A stretch of 64,000 nucleotides of DNA from Candidatus Villigracilis affinis. Lineage in GTDB: Bacteria > Chloroflexota > Anaerolineae > Anaerolineales > Villigracilaceae. The notes under the pieces were generated by a model that saw only the letters and a program-made list of their open reading frames with translations, did no database searches and was not told the DNA's origin. The DNA is taken from positions 1 to 64,000 of the forward strand of contig JADKEA010000004.1 in assembly GCA_016718275.1 (NCBI GenBank). Reading direction: 5' to 3'. Made by a program: the position numbers and the translations under genes. How positions within the stretch are numbered: the stretch's first letter is position 1; each line of letters starts with the position of its first letter. Of this stretch, positions 8,914-17,495 are shown piece after piece.

Positions 8914-8930
8914 GATGTAACTTTTGTCAC

Positions 8931-8958
8931 TTGACTTGTCGCTGGTAAAGACTAGACT
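8931..8958 (+). promoter_or_regulatory. Sigma70-type promoter upstream of the first GGDEF gene
   Basis: TTGACT (8931-8936), a 16-base spacer and TAGACT (8953-8958) form a recognisable promoter. The predicted leader to the ATG at 9099 would be about 130 bases. Confidence 0.5.
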
Positions 8959-9098
8959 TAAGAATAACAGTTCGGTGGAAATGATTTATTGTTGAAATCA
9001 TCGGGCGCTTGTTTATTGAAAACTCCGACCGCCTGCACGCAGCCCGCATTTTCGGCTGCATAATTTGTTGGCCATTTTTAGTGTCCAGAAGATAGAGA

Positions 9099-12079
9099 AT
9101 GATTTTGAAAAGATCTCCTCTGAAAGACAAGATCAGCAAGGATAGGGACAGGATAGAATTTCAAAGACTTTTTGGAGATCACCCTGCTCCTGTTTGGGTT
9201 CATAACCGGGAAACATTTGCCTTTCTCGCAGTGAATCACGCGTTGAATTCCCTGCTGGGATATTCCCCATCCGACTTCGAAAAACTTACCCTTGAAGATA
9301 TTTTTCCTGCAGAGGAAATACCGCCTCTTTACGCCGACCTGAAGCAGGCTCGCCATATTGGGCATTATCCACGCGAATGGCATCTTCGTACTAAAAACGG
9401 ACAATTGATCAGCATCACCCTGACTTTTAGTTCGATTGACCACGATGGACATGAGGCCTCTCTCGTAATCGTTCATGTCAGGCAGGATCAGACTATGGAG
9501 AGCCGCATTTTTGGGGCGCGGCTGCGGATTAGCGAATTTGCCCACTCCCATTCACTGGATGATTTACTTCAGAAAACATTAGATGAGGCCGAGCTGCTAA
9601 CCCAAAGCAATATCGGCTTTTTCCACTTTGTTGAAAAAGATCAAACGACCCTTTCATTGCAGAATTGGTCGACCCATACGCTGAAAAGCATGTGTACTGC
9701 CGATGGAAAGTGGTCTCATTACCCGATTGACGAGGCGGGCGTGTGGGTGGATTGTGTCCGTCAGAATGGGCCGGTGATTTACAATGATTACCCCAGCCTG
9801 ACACATCGCAAGGGAATGCCGCCGGGCCATGCACTTGTCTCACGTTTGTTGACCATTCCTGTCATGCGCGGCGGCGTGGCAGTCGCTATTCTGGGGTGGG
9901 GAACAAGCCCGATGAATATACCGAATCCGATGTGGCCACTGTGAACTTGCTCGCCGACCTGGCGTGGGATATCGCCGAAGGCAAACGTGCGGAAAATGAA
10001 TTACGCCAAAGTGAGGGACGTCTGAGGCAGTTGTTCGACAAAATATCCAGCATTGCGGTTCAAGGATACGGTCCCGATGGAACGGTACGTTTGTGGAATC
10101 AAGCCAGTGAGAAAATTTATGGCTATACAAAAGAAGAGGCATTGGGGAGAAATTTAGTCGACCTGATCATCCCTCCCGAAATAAAGGCAGCGGTAAAGGC
10201 AGATATTCAACAAATGATCGAATCCGGGCAGGGACATCCATCAGAGGAGTTATCCCTGATGCGCAAGGATGGTTCGAGGGTATCCGTTTATTCAAATCAC
10301 ACCGTCATCGAAACCTTCGGCGTGGGCAAGGAATTGTATTGCATCGATATCGACCTGTCCGAACGAAAGTTGTTCGAGGATGCCCTGCGCGACAGCGAAG
10401 AAAAATACCGCCAGCTCTTTGAAGCAGAATCCGATGCGATCTTCCTGATCGACAACGAAACCGGGCATATCTATGAGGTAAATTCAGCCGCATCCAGGAT
10501 CTATGGATATTCACGCGAAGAACTGCTGAGTCTGCGTAACGTTGACCTTTCTGCAGAGCCAGACCATACACGTAAAGCCATGCAGGAACAGGTTATAAAA
10601 ATCCCAACACGCTGGCATCGAAAAAAGGACGGCACCGTGTTTCCAGTGGAGATCAGTGCGAGCCACCTTACATGGAAGGGACGCCCGATCCACATTGCTG
10701 CGATACGCGACATTACAGAACGTAAAAAGACAGAAGACGCCTTGCAGGAATCAGAGGTGCAATACCGCCTTATGTTCCAAAATAACCCACATCCCATGTG
10801 GGTGTACGACCTCGAAACCCTTATGTTCCTTGAGGTCAACGATGCAGCCATCACACACTACGGATATTCCCGTGAAGAATTTCTGCAAATGACCATCATG
10901 GACATTCGCCCGATGGAAGAAGTGGATTCCTTGCAGAAGCACTTAATGAATACTGATTTACAGGATTTCAGAGCGGGTGTTTGGAAACATTGTAAAAAAG
11001 ACGGCACACTGATCGATGTCGAGATCACACGCCACGACACTGTGTTCAATGGCAGGTTGGCACGGCTGATTTTGGTCAACGATGTTACAGAACGGAGAAA
11101 AGCCGACAATGCGCTGCGCGAAAACGAGTTGCGATATCGCATTGTCGCCAACAACACGGCTGATTGGGAATTCTGGCAGGCTCCGGACGGCAAGTTTATT
11201 TATTCCTCGCCCTCCTGCAAGGAGGTAACAGGCCATACCGCTGAGGAGTTTTTCGATGATGATGGTCTGTTGGTGCGGATCATTCACCCCGATGACCTGG
11301 TCAAATTCATCAGCCACAGGCATTTCTTACTGACAGCAAAAATGGTCGGCGAGATCGAGTTCCGCATCATCCTTCCAGATGGCTGGGTGCATTGGATCGG
11401 CCATGTCTGTCAGCCGGTCTTTGACGACCAAAACCGCTATCTCGGCGTTCGCGGCAGCAACCGCAATATCACCGCCCGCAAACAAGCCGAAAGGGAATTG
11501 CAGCGTGCCAAGGAATCGCTCGAAGAAGTTAACCACACCCTGCTGGTCGCCATCGAGCGCGAACAGCGCATCTCGCGGATTGACAGCTTGACAGAAGTTT
11601 ACAATCGCCGCTATTTCTTCGAGATCGCCGCACACGAGTGCTCGGTGGCTGAACGCTACAAGCAGCCCCTGTCGTTGATCATGTTCGATATTGATAACTT
11701 CAAAAAATTCAACGACCGGTATGGACATCAAGTGGGCGATGAGATCTTGAAAAATATCACACAGATCGCACGCGAGCAATTAAGGTCAGCCGATATTCTT
11801 GGACGTTATGGCGGCGAGGAATTTACCATCCTGCTGCCGAACAGCAATGCCCAGGAATCGTTCATCGTCGCAGAGAGAATTCGGGATAAAGTCGGCGCAT
11901 ACAAGCTCGATATCGGAAGCGGGCGGGTCAGTGTTACCATCAGTGTCGGTGTTGCCGAATATCATCCGGAGGCTCAGGCTTTGGACGATCTCCTGCGAAA
12001 TGCCGACAAAGCCATGTATGCCGCGAAAGAATCAGGACGGAATTGCGTATCCGTATATCCAGCGATCGATACGGTATAA
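9099..12079 (+). CDS. PAS/GAF multi-sensor diguanylate cyclase (one frameshift)
   Basis: This is a cytoplasmic diguanylate cyclase of about 990 residues with no membrane segment. The domain order is PAS (about 20-140), GAF (about 145-300, FGARLRISEFAHSHSLDDLLQKTLDEAELLTQSNIGFFHFV), four further PAS domains (including LRQLFDKISSIAVQGYG, KYRQLFEAESDAIFLID and QYRLMFQNNPHPMWVYD), a short coiled coil and a C-terminal GGDEF domain. The active site reads GRYGGEEF, an accepted GG[DE]EF form. RSAD lies five residues before it, an RxxD product-inhibition site. The frame break at 9892-9901 (ggggtgggg) fits one missing G and restores AILGVGNKPDEYTESD. The second cyclase gene follows closely, so the two may respond together. 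Confidence 0.85.
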
Positions 12080-12206
12080 TCGCAAAAAGGAATTCAACGA
12101 TTTAAAATATAAAGTTCAAAGTGCAGATTGCTGAGTGTGGAATCGAAGTCCCTTGGTTCGTAAGAATGGGGTCATGCATTGCAACATCCACCCGAAAGAA
12201 AACAGG

Positions 12207-13583
12207 ATGGCGTCAAAAAAAACATCTTTGCGTTCCCAAAATGGTTTTAGGAATAAGGTTGATGAGGCCCTGCAGCTTGCCTTGAAATTTTCCCCATCGC
12301 CCATGTGGATCCTTGATCGCGAGAGCCTGGCCTTTCTCGAGATCAATAAAGCCGCGCAAACGCAGTTGGGTTACGGGGCTGCCAAACTAAAGGGGATGAC
12401 GATCGTTGATATTTTTCCTGAAGATGAAAAAATGCGCCTCTTTCCGAACCCGAAGCGGGTCGGTCGTATCGGGCTTTTTTCTGGCAAATGGCATATCCTC
12501 CCCAAAAACGGACAATTTCTCAGCGTTACACTCACCTCCCGCCCATTGACATACAAAGGCGGCAAAGCCCTGTTGATCACAGTCTCGCAGTTGACCCCGG
12601 CGGAAGCTGTGTCTCCCGTTGAAGGTAATCACGATGATGAAAAAATGCGCTATCTTGCCTTCGTCATGAACAGGATCTCCAGTGCGGTCATTTCCACAGA
12701 TCCAACTTTGCGGATCACCCAATGGAACAAAGCCGCAGAAAGCCTTTATGGATGGAAGGAGGCGGAAGTCATCGGTCAATTGATCGATGAAATTTGCCAG
12801 ACTGAATTCAACGCAGAACAGCAGACCCAGGCGCATTCCACTCTTCTGACGGAAAGACGCTGGCATGGTGAACTGAAACAGCACCACCGCAATGGACGGG
12901 AAATATGGGTATCTGCTTCTGTCACATTGCTTGACGATGCCGATGGCAGATTTATTGGCGGTGTGACGATCAATCACGACATCACGGAAAGAAAGCTGAT
13001 GGAGGATGACCTGCGCCGTACAAAGCGTGACATGGAAGAGGTCAACCTGGTTCTGCAAAATGCCTTTGAGCGTGAACAACTGGCATCCCGCACCGATGCT
13101 CTCACCGGGGTTTTCAATCGACGCTATTTTTTCGAATTCATCGAATATGAAGTTGCCCTGTCAAAACGTTATCGAAATCCGTTTTCCCTCATTATGTTCG
13201 ATGTAGATCATCTGAAACTGGTAAATGACACAGCCGGGCATCAGGCAGGGGACGAAGTGCTTAAGCAGGTGGCACACCTCGTTCATATGGAATTGCGCAA
13301 CGTGGATATTCTGGCCCGCTATGGCGGCGATGAATTCGTCATCCTGCTCCCAAACAGCAGCCGTCAAGACGCGCTGATCCTTGCCGAGCGGATCCGTGAA
13401 CAGGTCGTAGCCGCCAACTTGAAGATCGAAGGGGATATTCCACGGGTTACCATCAGCATCGGAATTGCCGACTTTCATGCAGGAATCGAAAATTCAGCAG
13501 AATTGATCCGACATGCAGATGAGGCCTTGTATTCCGCCAAACAGTCAGGGCGGAATTGTATTGCGGTCTGCCCTTCCAATTAA
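12207..13583 (+). CDS. PAS-PAS-GGDEF diguanylate cyclase
   Basis: This protein has two PAS domains (ALQLALKFSPSPMWILDRESLAFLEIN, and YLAFVMNRISSAVISTDPTLRITQWNKAAESLYGW) followed by a coiled coil and a GGDEF domain. The active site is RYGGDEF, with RNVD five residues upstream as an inhibitory I-site, so it should make cyclic di-GMP under product control. Its first PAS is closely similar to that of the preceding gene (both have an ESLAFLE/ETFAFLA ..IFPEDE/IFPAEE pattern), pointing to an ancient duplication. The start is uncertain: the ATG at 12207 gives MASKKTSLRS, with in-frame alternatives at 12174 (ATG) and 12135 (GTG). No membrane segment is visible. Confidence 0.85.
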   Translation: MASKKTSLRSQNGFRNKVDEALQLALKFSPSPMWILDRESLAFLEINKAAQTQLGYGAAKLKGMTIVDIFPEDEKMRLFPNPKRVGRIGLFSGKWHILPKNGQFLSVTLTSRPLTYKGGKALLITVSQLTPAEAVSPVEGNHDDEKMRYLAFVMNRISSAVISTDPTLRITQWNKAAESLYGWKEAEVIGQLIDEICQTEFNAEQQTQAHSTLLTERRWHGELKQHHRNGREIWVSASVTLLDDADGRFIGGVTINHDITERKLMEDDLRRTKRDMEEVNLVLQNAFEREQLASRTDALTGVFNRRYFFEFIEYEVALSKRYRNPFSLIMFDVDHLKLVNDTAGHQAGDEVLKQVAHLVHMELRNVDILARYGGDEFVILLPNSSRQDALILAERIREQVVAANLKIEGDIPRVTISIGIADFHAGIENSAELIRHADEALYSAKQSGRNCIAVCPSN

Positions 13584-13627
13584 TATTCCATTTTGGATAT
13601 TCATCACTGAAATGGGAAGCGGGCAAC

Positions 13628-14185
13628 TTAGTATTGCTTGCTCAATTTGTATTCCAACGATTGCTTCACCACAGGCCATTCCAAATTAATAATGGAAAAT
13701 ACAACGGTGTCGCGGTAAACCCCGTTTGCAGATTTGGTGTGATTCCTCAGCACGCCATCCTGTTTCGCTCCCAGCCGTGCGATCGCCGCACGCGACTTGT
13801 GGTTGTGCCAGTGGGTGCGGAATTCCACCGCGATGGCTTCCAGTTTCTCGAAGGCGTGAGTGAGGAGCAGATACTTGCACTCGGTGTTGACCGCCGAACG
13901 CTGATAGCTTTCCGCGTACCAGGTGTAGCCGATCTCCAGCCGCTGGTTGACCTCGTCCACGTTGCAGTAGCGGGTGCTGCCGATAATCTTGTTCGTCGCC
14001 TTCTCGCGGACGACAAACGCCATCCAGCCCGCATTCTCACGCAACTCCAACGCAGAGCGGATATAAGCCTCCGCCGTTTCTGGTGATGGAATGGAAGTGA
14101 ACCACAGTTTCCAAAGCTCTCCATCCAACACGGCTTCTTTGATCCCATCCAGATGGTCAAGAGAAAGGGGAGGTTCTAAATCCAA
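13628..14185 (-). CDS. RimJ/RimL-type GNAT acetyltransferase (5' end frameshifted)
   Basis: This is a GNAT N-acetyltransferase of the RimJ/RimL group. The acetyl-CoA-binding region reads IIGSTRYCNVDEVNQRLEIGYTWYAESYQRSAVNTECKYLLLTHAFEKLEAIAVEFRTHWHNHKSRAAIARLGAKQDGVLRNH. This fits the usual loop, the NxxS/A acceptor-side helix and the RLGF/A-KxxG motif of the group. The open frame begins at a TTG, and upstream in shifted frames PVTLTVN is readable, which resembles the normal N-terminus (LxPVTLxG..VRLEPLSLDHLD). The true start therefore lies nearer 14220. The substrate could be a ribosomal protein N-terminus or a small molecule; nothing nearby decides it. Confidence 0.78.
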   Translation of the reverse strand: MDLEPPLSLDHLDGIKEAVLDGELWKLWFTSIPSPETAEAYIRSALELRENAGWMAFVVREKATNKIIGSTRYCNVDEVNQRLEIGYTWYAESYQRSAVNTECKYLLLTHAFEKLEAIAVEFRTHWHNHKSRAAIARLGAKQDGVLRNHTKSANGVYRDTVVFSIINLEWPVVKQSLEYKLSKQY

Positions 14186-14269
14186 ATAGGGTTCACAGTG
14201 AGGGTAACAGGTTGAATCGAGTTTTCACATAAATGCCCTTTGTCTTTTGATTGCAAGTCGGAAATAGTG

Positions 14270-14365
14270 GGCCAGCCCCCCGGCCGGCGGGTTCTGCCCC
14301 CCTTTTTCCCCGGGGCCCGGCGTTTTGCCCCGGCTGGTTTTTCGTTTTTGGGGCCGGGTTGTTGG
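14270..14365. other. Anomalous GC-rich homopolymer tract
   Basis: This stretch is built of runs of C and G with T runs between them (several runs of 4-6 identical bases), quite unlike the surrounding sequence. No coding, hairpin or repeat logic is convincing. It may be a poorly resolved stretch of the assembly or a strongly structured intergenic spacer. Confidence 0.5.
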
Positions 14366-14402
14366 CGCGTTGATTTTATCGCCCGGCCTTCGATATTGCG
14401 CC

Positions 14403-14411
14403 TGCTATAAT
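14403..14411 (+). promoter_or_regulatory. Extended -10 promoter for yjbQ, near-leaderless
   Basis: TGCTATAAT ends 9 bases before the ATG at 14421. Transcription would then start at or within a few bases of the start codon, and no Shine-Dalgarno is present between them. Confidence 0.5.
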
Positions 14412-14420
14412 TCCCGCACT

Positions 14421-14843
14421 ATGAACTGGCACAAAACCACCATCGAAATCGCCACATCGGGCAAGGGACTGCGAGACATCACTCCAACCATCCGCGCGCA
14501 ATTGAAAGAGTGGGAGGTTCATGAAGGTATGTGCTTTTTGTTTTTACAGCACACCAGCGCCTCTCTCATCATCAGCGAAAACTGGGACCCGACCGCCCGC
14601 GCCGACCTGGAGACCTTCATGGAGCGCCTCGTCCCCGAACGGGATAGTTGGTACACCCACGATCTGGAAGGCCCCGATGATGCGACCTCCCATATTCGCT
14701 CCATGCTGACCGATTCCAGCCTCACCATTCCGGTGGATGATGGTGACCTTTCGCTGGGCACCTGGCAGGGAATTTACATCTTCGAGCACCGCGCCCGTCC
14801 GCACAGGCGGAAGTTGTTAATGCGGGTGTTATCGGTTGAATAA
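14421..14843 (+). CDS. YjbQ/UPF0047 family protein (secondary thiamine-phosphate synthase type)
   Basis: This small protein of 140 residues belongs to the YjbQ family. Members have weak thiamine-phosphate synthase activity, but their physiological role is unsettled. The family motifs are clear: FLFLQHTSASLIISENWDP (with the conserved HTSA), DLETFMERLVPE, HDLEGPDDATSHIRSML and LSLGTWQGIYIFEHR. The conserved His and Asp/Glu residues of the proposed metal site are present. The ATG at 14421 is preferred over longer in-frame extensions because the upstream part is the anomalous GC-rich tract. A near-leaderless promoter precedes it and a strong terminator follows at once, so it is monocistronic. 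Confidence 0.88.
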   Translation: MNWHKTTIEIATSGKGLRDITPTIRAQLKEWEVHEGMCFLFLQHTSASLIISENWDPTARADLETFMERLVPERDSWYTHDLEGPDDATSHIRSMLTDSSLTIPVDDGDLSLGTWQGIYIFEHRARPHRRKLLMRVLSVE

Positions 14844-14880
14844 CAGAAACGGCTTGCCAAAAACAAGCCGTTTCTGTTTT
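14844..14880. terminator. Bidirectional terminator
   Basis: The perfect 13-bp stem CAGAAACGGCTTG (14844-14856) pairs with 14864-14876 and is followed by TTTT. It lies between the convergent yjbQ and Tudor-like genes. Confidence 0.85.
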
Positions 14881-14883
14881 GCC

Positions 14884-15210
14884 TTACCCTTCTTCAATAT
14901 AAAAGCGGATTCGGTTCAAGGTCGTCCACTCCGTGGAGCCGTCGTCGAATTCGACCTCGACTTTTTCACCGTCTGTACTTAGTACGGTCACATCATAGTA
15001 CTGGTCATCCTTTGCTGATTTGCACTCCACCTCTTCATCTGCCGCCGTGGCATATTCTTCAAGGTAGTCCGCTTGTGTCCACTCTTCCTCGCCCGTATCA
15101 AAGCGGATGTAGATATCTTCCTCTTCAATGCTCAAGATGGTGGCGGGGTAAAAATAATCATCATCGTCCCAGTACGCAAATACACGATCGCCTATGTCCC
15201 AATATTCCAT
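14884..15210 (-). CDS. Tandem Tudor/agenet-like small acidic protein
   Basis: This 108-residue, very acidic protein contains two SH3-like beta-barrel repeats of the Tudor/agenet style: WDIGDRVFAYWDDDDYFYPATILSIEEEDIYIRFDTGEEEWTQ, and VECKSAKDDQYYDVTVLSTDGEKVEVEFDDGSTEWTTLNRI. Each repeat shows the sequence G-x-V/C-A..Y-x-A/V-T-I/V-L..Y/V-x-F-D-x-G-x-E/T-E-W-T. Tudor modules in eukaryotes bind methylated lysine or arginine; in bacteria they are uncommon and their ligands are mostly unknown. There is no signal peptide. It stands alone between a terminator and its own upstream region. The fold is inferred from the pattern and the function is unknown. Confidence 0.7.
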   Translation of the reverse strand: MEYWDIGDRVFAYWDDDDYFYPATILSIEEEDIYIRFDTGEEEWTQADYLEEYATAADEEVECKSAKDDQYYDVTVLSTDGEKVEVEFDDGSTEWTTLNRIRFYIEEG

Positions 15211-15268
15211 TTTATGTCCTTTTTGTGAGTTGTTTGTTTCAAAGATTATAACAAAGAGAAATTAAATA

Positions 15269-15308
15269 ATTAGGAAGCCGAATGACTTTTGCCACCCGAC
15301 TTCCTAAT
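15269..15308 (-). terminator. Probable terminator after the CpgS-like gene
   Basis: ATTAGGAAG and CTTCCTAAT (15269-15277 and 15300-15308) form a 9-bp stem. On the minus strand it is followed by a T/A-rich stretch, 25 bases past the stop codon of the upstream gene. Confidence 0.5.
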
Positions 15309-15332
15309 CTTAAATTTCTATTCCCTAATCTC

Positions 15333-16655
15333 TTACTTCTTCTTCCCAAACTTCTTCATCAACACGTCCTGCAAGGTCGGTTGACCGATCTCCTGCAGTT
15401 CGTAGCGCACACGCTGGTGCGGCTTCGTGATCTTCATCACGCGGGAGAGATCAATCGGTGTGCCGATGATAACGAGGTCAACATCCGAGGCGTTGATGGT
15501 TTCTTCGAGGTCTTTGGTCTGCGCGTCACCGTAGCCCATGGCAGGAAGGATCGGGCCAGTCTTCGGGTACTTGGCGTAGGTTGCGGCGATTGACTTCACA
15601 GCAAACGGACGTGGGTCAACGATTTCTTTTGCGCCGAATCTGCGGGCGGCGATGTAACCAGCGCCGTAGGCCATCTCACCGTGAGTGAGGGTCGGGCCGT
15701 CTTCGATCACCAAAACGCGCTTGCCCTGAATTGCATCAGGATCATCCACGAAGAGGGGAGAAGCGGCTTCGATCTGGATCGCATTCGGGTTCAGCTTGCG
15801 GAGGTTCTCACGCAGCTTGATCACGTTCTCAGCATCGGCAGTGTCCACCTTGTTGATGACGAACACATCCGCCATGCGCACGTTGGTCTCGCCTGGGTAG
15901 TAAGTTGACTCATGTCCAGTGCGGTGCGGGTCAGCGACGACGATCTGCAAGTCAGGTACATAGAACGGGAAGTCGTTGTTGCCGCCGTCCCACAAAATAA
16001 TATCCGCTTCGGCTTCAGCCTGACGAATGATCTTTTCGTAATCCACGCCCGCGTAAATGATCACGCCGCAATCGATGTGAGGCTCATATTCCTCGCGCTC
16101 TTCAATGGTGCAATCAAACTCATCGAGGTCGTCATAACTTGCGTAGCGCTGAACTTCCTGCGCAACGAGATTTCCATAAGGCATCGGGTGACGAATGGCC
16201 GCGACTTTGTATCCCATCTCTTTGAGAAGTAAAGCCACGCGCCTCGTTGTCTGACTTTTGCCTGATCCCGTCCGAACGGCACTGATCGACACGACAGGCT
16301 TGGTGCTCTTGATCTGAGTGTGATGCGTGCCCATGATGCGGAAGTCTGCACCTGCGGCATTGACCATGCTGGCTTTGTGCATCACATATTCGTGCGGCAC
16401 ATCACTGTAGGAAAACACAACCTGTTCCACGTTGTACTTCTTGATCAGGTCGAGCAATTCCTCTTCAGCGTGAATCGGAATCCCCTTCGGGTATTGCGCA
16501 CCCGCCAACTCAGTTGGGTACACGCGGCCTTCGATGTCTGGAATTTGAGTCGCTGTGAAGGCGACCACTTCGTAATCCTTGTTCCCGCGGAAGAAGGTGT
16601 TGAAATTGTGGAAGTCGCGGCCTGCGGCTCCCATGATGAGGGTTTTGATTGGCAT
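15333..16655 (-). CDS. Cyclic 2,3-diphosphoglycerate synthetase-like P-loop GTPase
   Basis: This 440-residue protein matches the CpgS family. The archaeal prototype makes cyclic 2,3-diphosphoglycerate, a thermoprotectant solute, but bacterial relatives have mostly unproven functions. The N-terminal domain is Rossmann-like (MPIKTLIMGAAGRDFHNFNTFFRG). The P-loop domain carries VSISAVRTGSGKSQTTRRVA (GSGKS/T), followed by DIILWDGGNNDFPFY and a VVADPHRTGHESTYYPGETNVRMADVFVINKVD stretch with an NKxD guanine-specificity motif. The C-terminal part (VLVIEDGPTLTHGEMAYGAGYIAA) is family-typical. AGGAGA lies 8 bases before the ATG. It appears monocistronic. Whether this organism makes the cyclic compound cannot be judged from this window. 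Confidence 0.82.
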   Translation of the reverse strand: MPIKTLIMGAAGRDFHNFNTFFRGNKDYEVVAFTATQIPDIEGRVYPTELAGAQYPKGIPIHAEEELLDLIKKYNVEQVVFSYSDVPHEYVMHKASMVNAAGADFRIMGTHHTQIKSTKPVVSISAVRTGSGKSQTTRRVALLLKEMGYKVAAIRHPMPYGNLVAQEVQRYASYDDLDEFDCTIEEREEYEPHIDCGVIIYAGVDYEKIIRQAEAEADIILWDGGNNDFPFYVPDLQIVVADPHRTGHESTYYPGETNVRMADVFVINKVDTADAENVIKLRENLRKLNPNAIQIEAASPLFVDDPDAIQGKRVLVIEDGPTLTHGEMAYGAGYIAARRFGAKEIVDPRPFAVKSIAATYAKYPKTGPILPAMGYGDAQTKDLEETINASDVDLVIIGTPIDLSRVMKITKPHQRVRYELQEIGQPTLQDVLMKKFGKKK

Positions 16656-16929
16656 AGGAATCTCCTATCTTACTCACCGCACTGGGGACGCGTCCTGTTT
16701 TGCGGGGCAGTGTCCGAAGCAACCCGGGGTGGGTTTTGAGTTGTTTCGTTTTTACCCAATGCGGTCTTTATAAGTGGATTAAACAGGAAAACAGGTCAAA
16801 AGCATAGATAACTTTCAGCCTGTTTTTGACATGACAGTTTTCAGACCAATTTGTCCCTTTTTTGACCGCAAGCCCGTTTAACTTCTGGAATGCATTCACA
16901 ACTTCCGCCTCATGAGAGAAAGGAATTGC

Positions 16930-17493
16930 ATGATAGGATTTGGCGAAAACCGAAAAACGAGAACAATGGAACGACAAGACGATAACCCTGCTTTAATCTC
17001 TGCCGCGCTGGAAGACCCAGCCGCATTTGGAATGCTGTATGACCGCTATGTACAGCATATCTACCGCTACGCTTACAGCCGCGTGGAAAACACCCGCGTT
17101 GCAGAAGACATCACATCGCAGACATTTATGGCGGCATACGAGTCACTGGGGAGGTATCGCGAGCGGGGATACTTTTCAGCCTGGCTGTTCCGAATCGCTC
17201 AAAGCGAGATCAATAATCATTTTCGTAGGAGCAGGCGCGAGGTCGGGTTGGATGCGACGAAGCGGCTTGCCGAAGCGGATGATGCGCTTGGTTCGGTCAT
17301 CCAGGATGAGGAGTTGGGACGTCTCCAATTCCTCATCAAAAAATTAGATAACGATGAGCGGGAGTTGATCCGCTTGCGATATGTGGCGGAACTGTCTTTT
17401 GCTGAAATGGCAGACTTGCTTGGAAAGCGCGAAGATGCCGTGAAGAAGTCGGTTTATCGCTTGCTGGAGCGGTTGAAAGGACAGATGGAGTAG
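16930..17493 (+). CDS. ECF-type RNA polymerase sigma factor
   Basis: This is a short sigma70-family factor of the extracytoplasmic function type. Region 2 reads AAFGMLYDRYVQHIYRYAYSRVENTRVAEDITSQTFMAAYESLGRY (core binding), then FSAWLFRIAQSEINNHFRR. Region 4 reads LDNDERELIRLRYVAELSFAEMADLLGKREDAVKKSVYRLLERLK, a helix-turn-helix. The ATG at 16930 has AAAGGA 5 bases upstream and is preferred; an ATG at 16966 (MERQDDNP) is an alternative. The stop is followed two bases later by the ATG of a membrane protein (tagatatg), the classic arrangement of a sigma factor with its regulator. Confidence 0.87.
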   Translation: MIGFGENRKTRTMERQDDNPALISAALEDPAAFGMLYDRYVQHIYRYAYSRVENTRVAEDITSQTFMAAYESLGRYRERGYFSAWLFRIAQSEINNHFRRSRREVGLDATKRLAEADDALGSVIQDEELGRLQFLIKKLDNDERELIRLRYVAELSFAEMADLLGKREDAVKKSVYRLLERLKGQME

Positions 17494-17495
17494 AT

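Noticed and set aside
16656..16929. Riboswitch or large regulatory structure before the sigma factor gene
   Set aside because: The 274-base gap has no recognisable conserved core or strong hairpin; only the ribosome sites of the two flanking genes and a possible TATAAA for the CpgS-like gene are visible.
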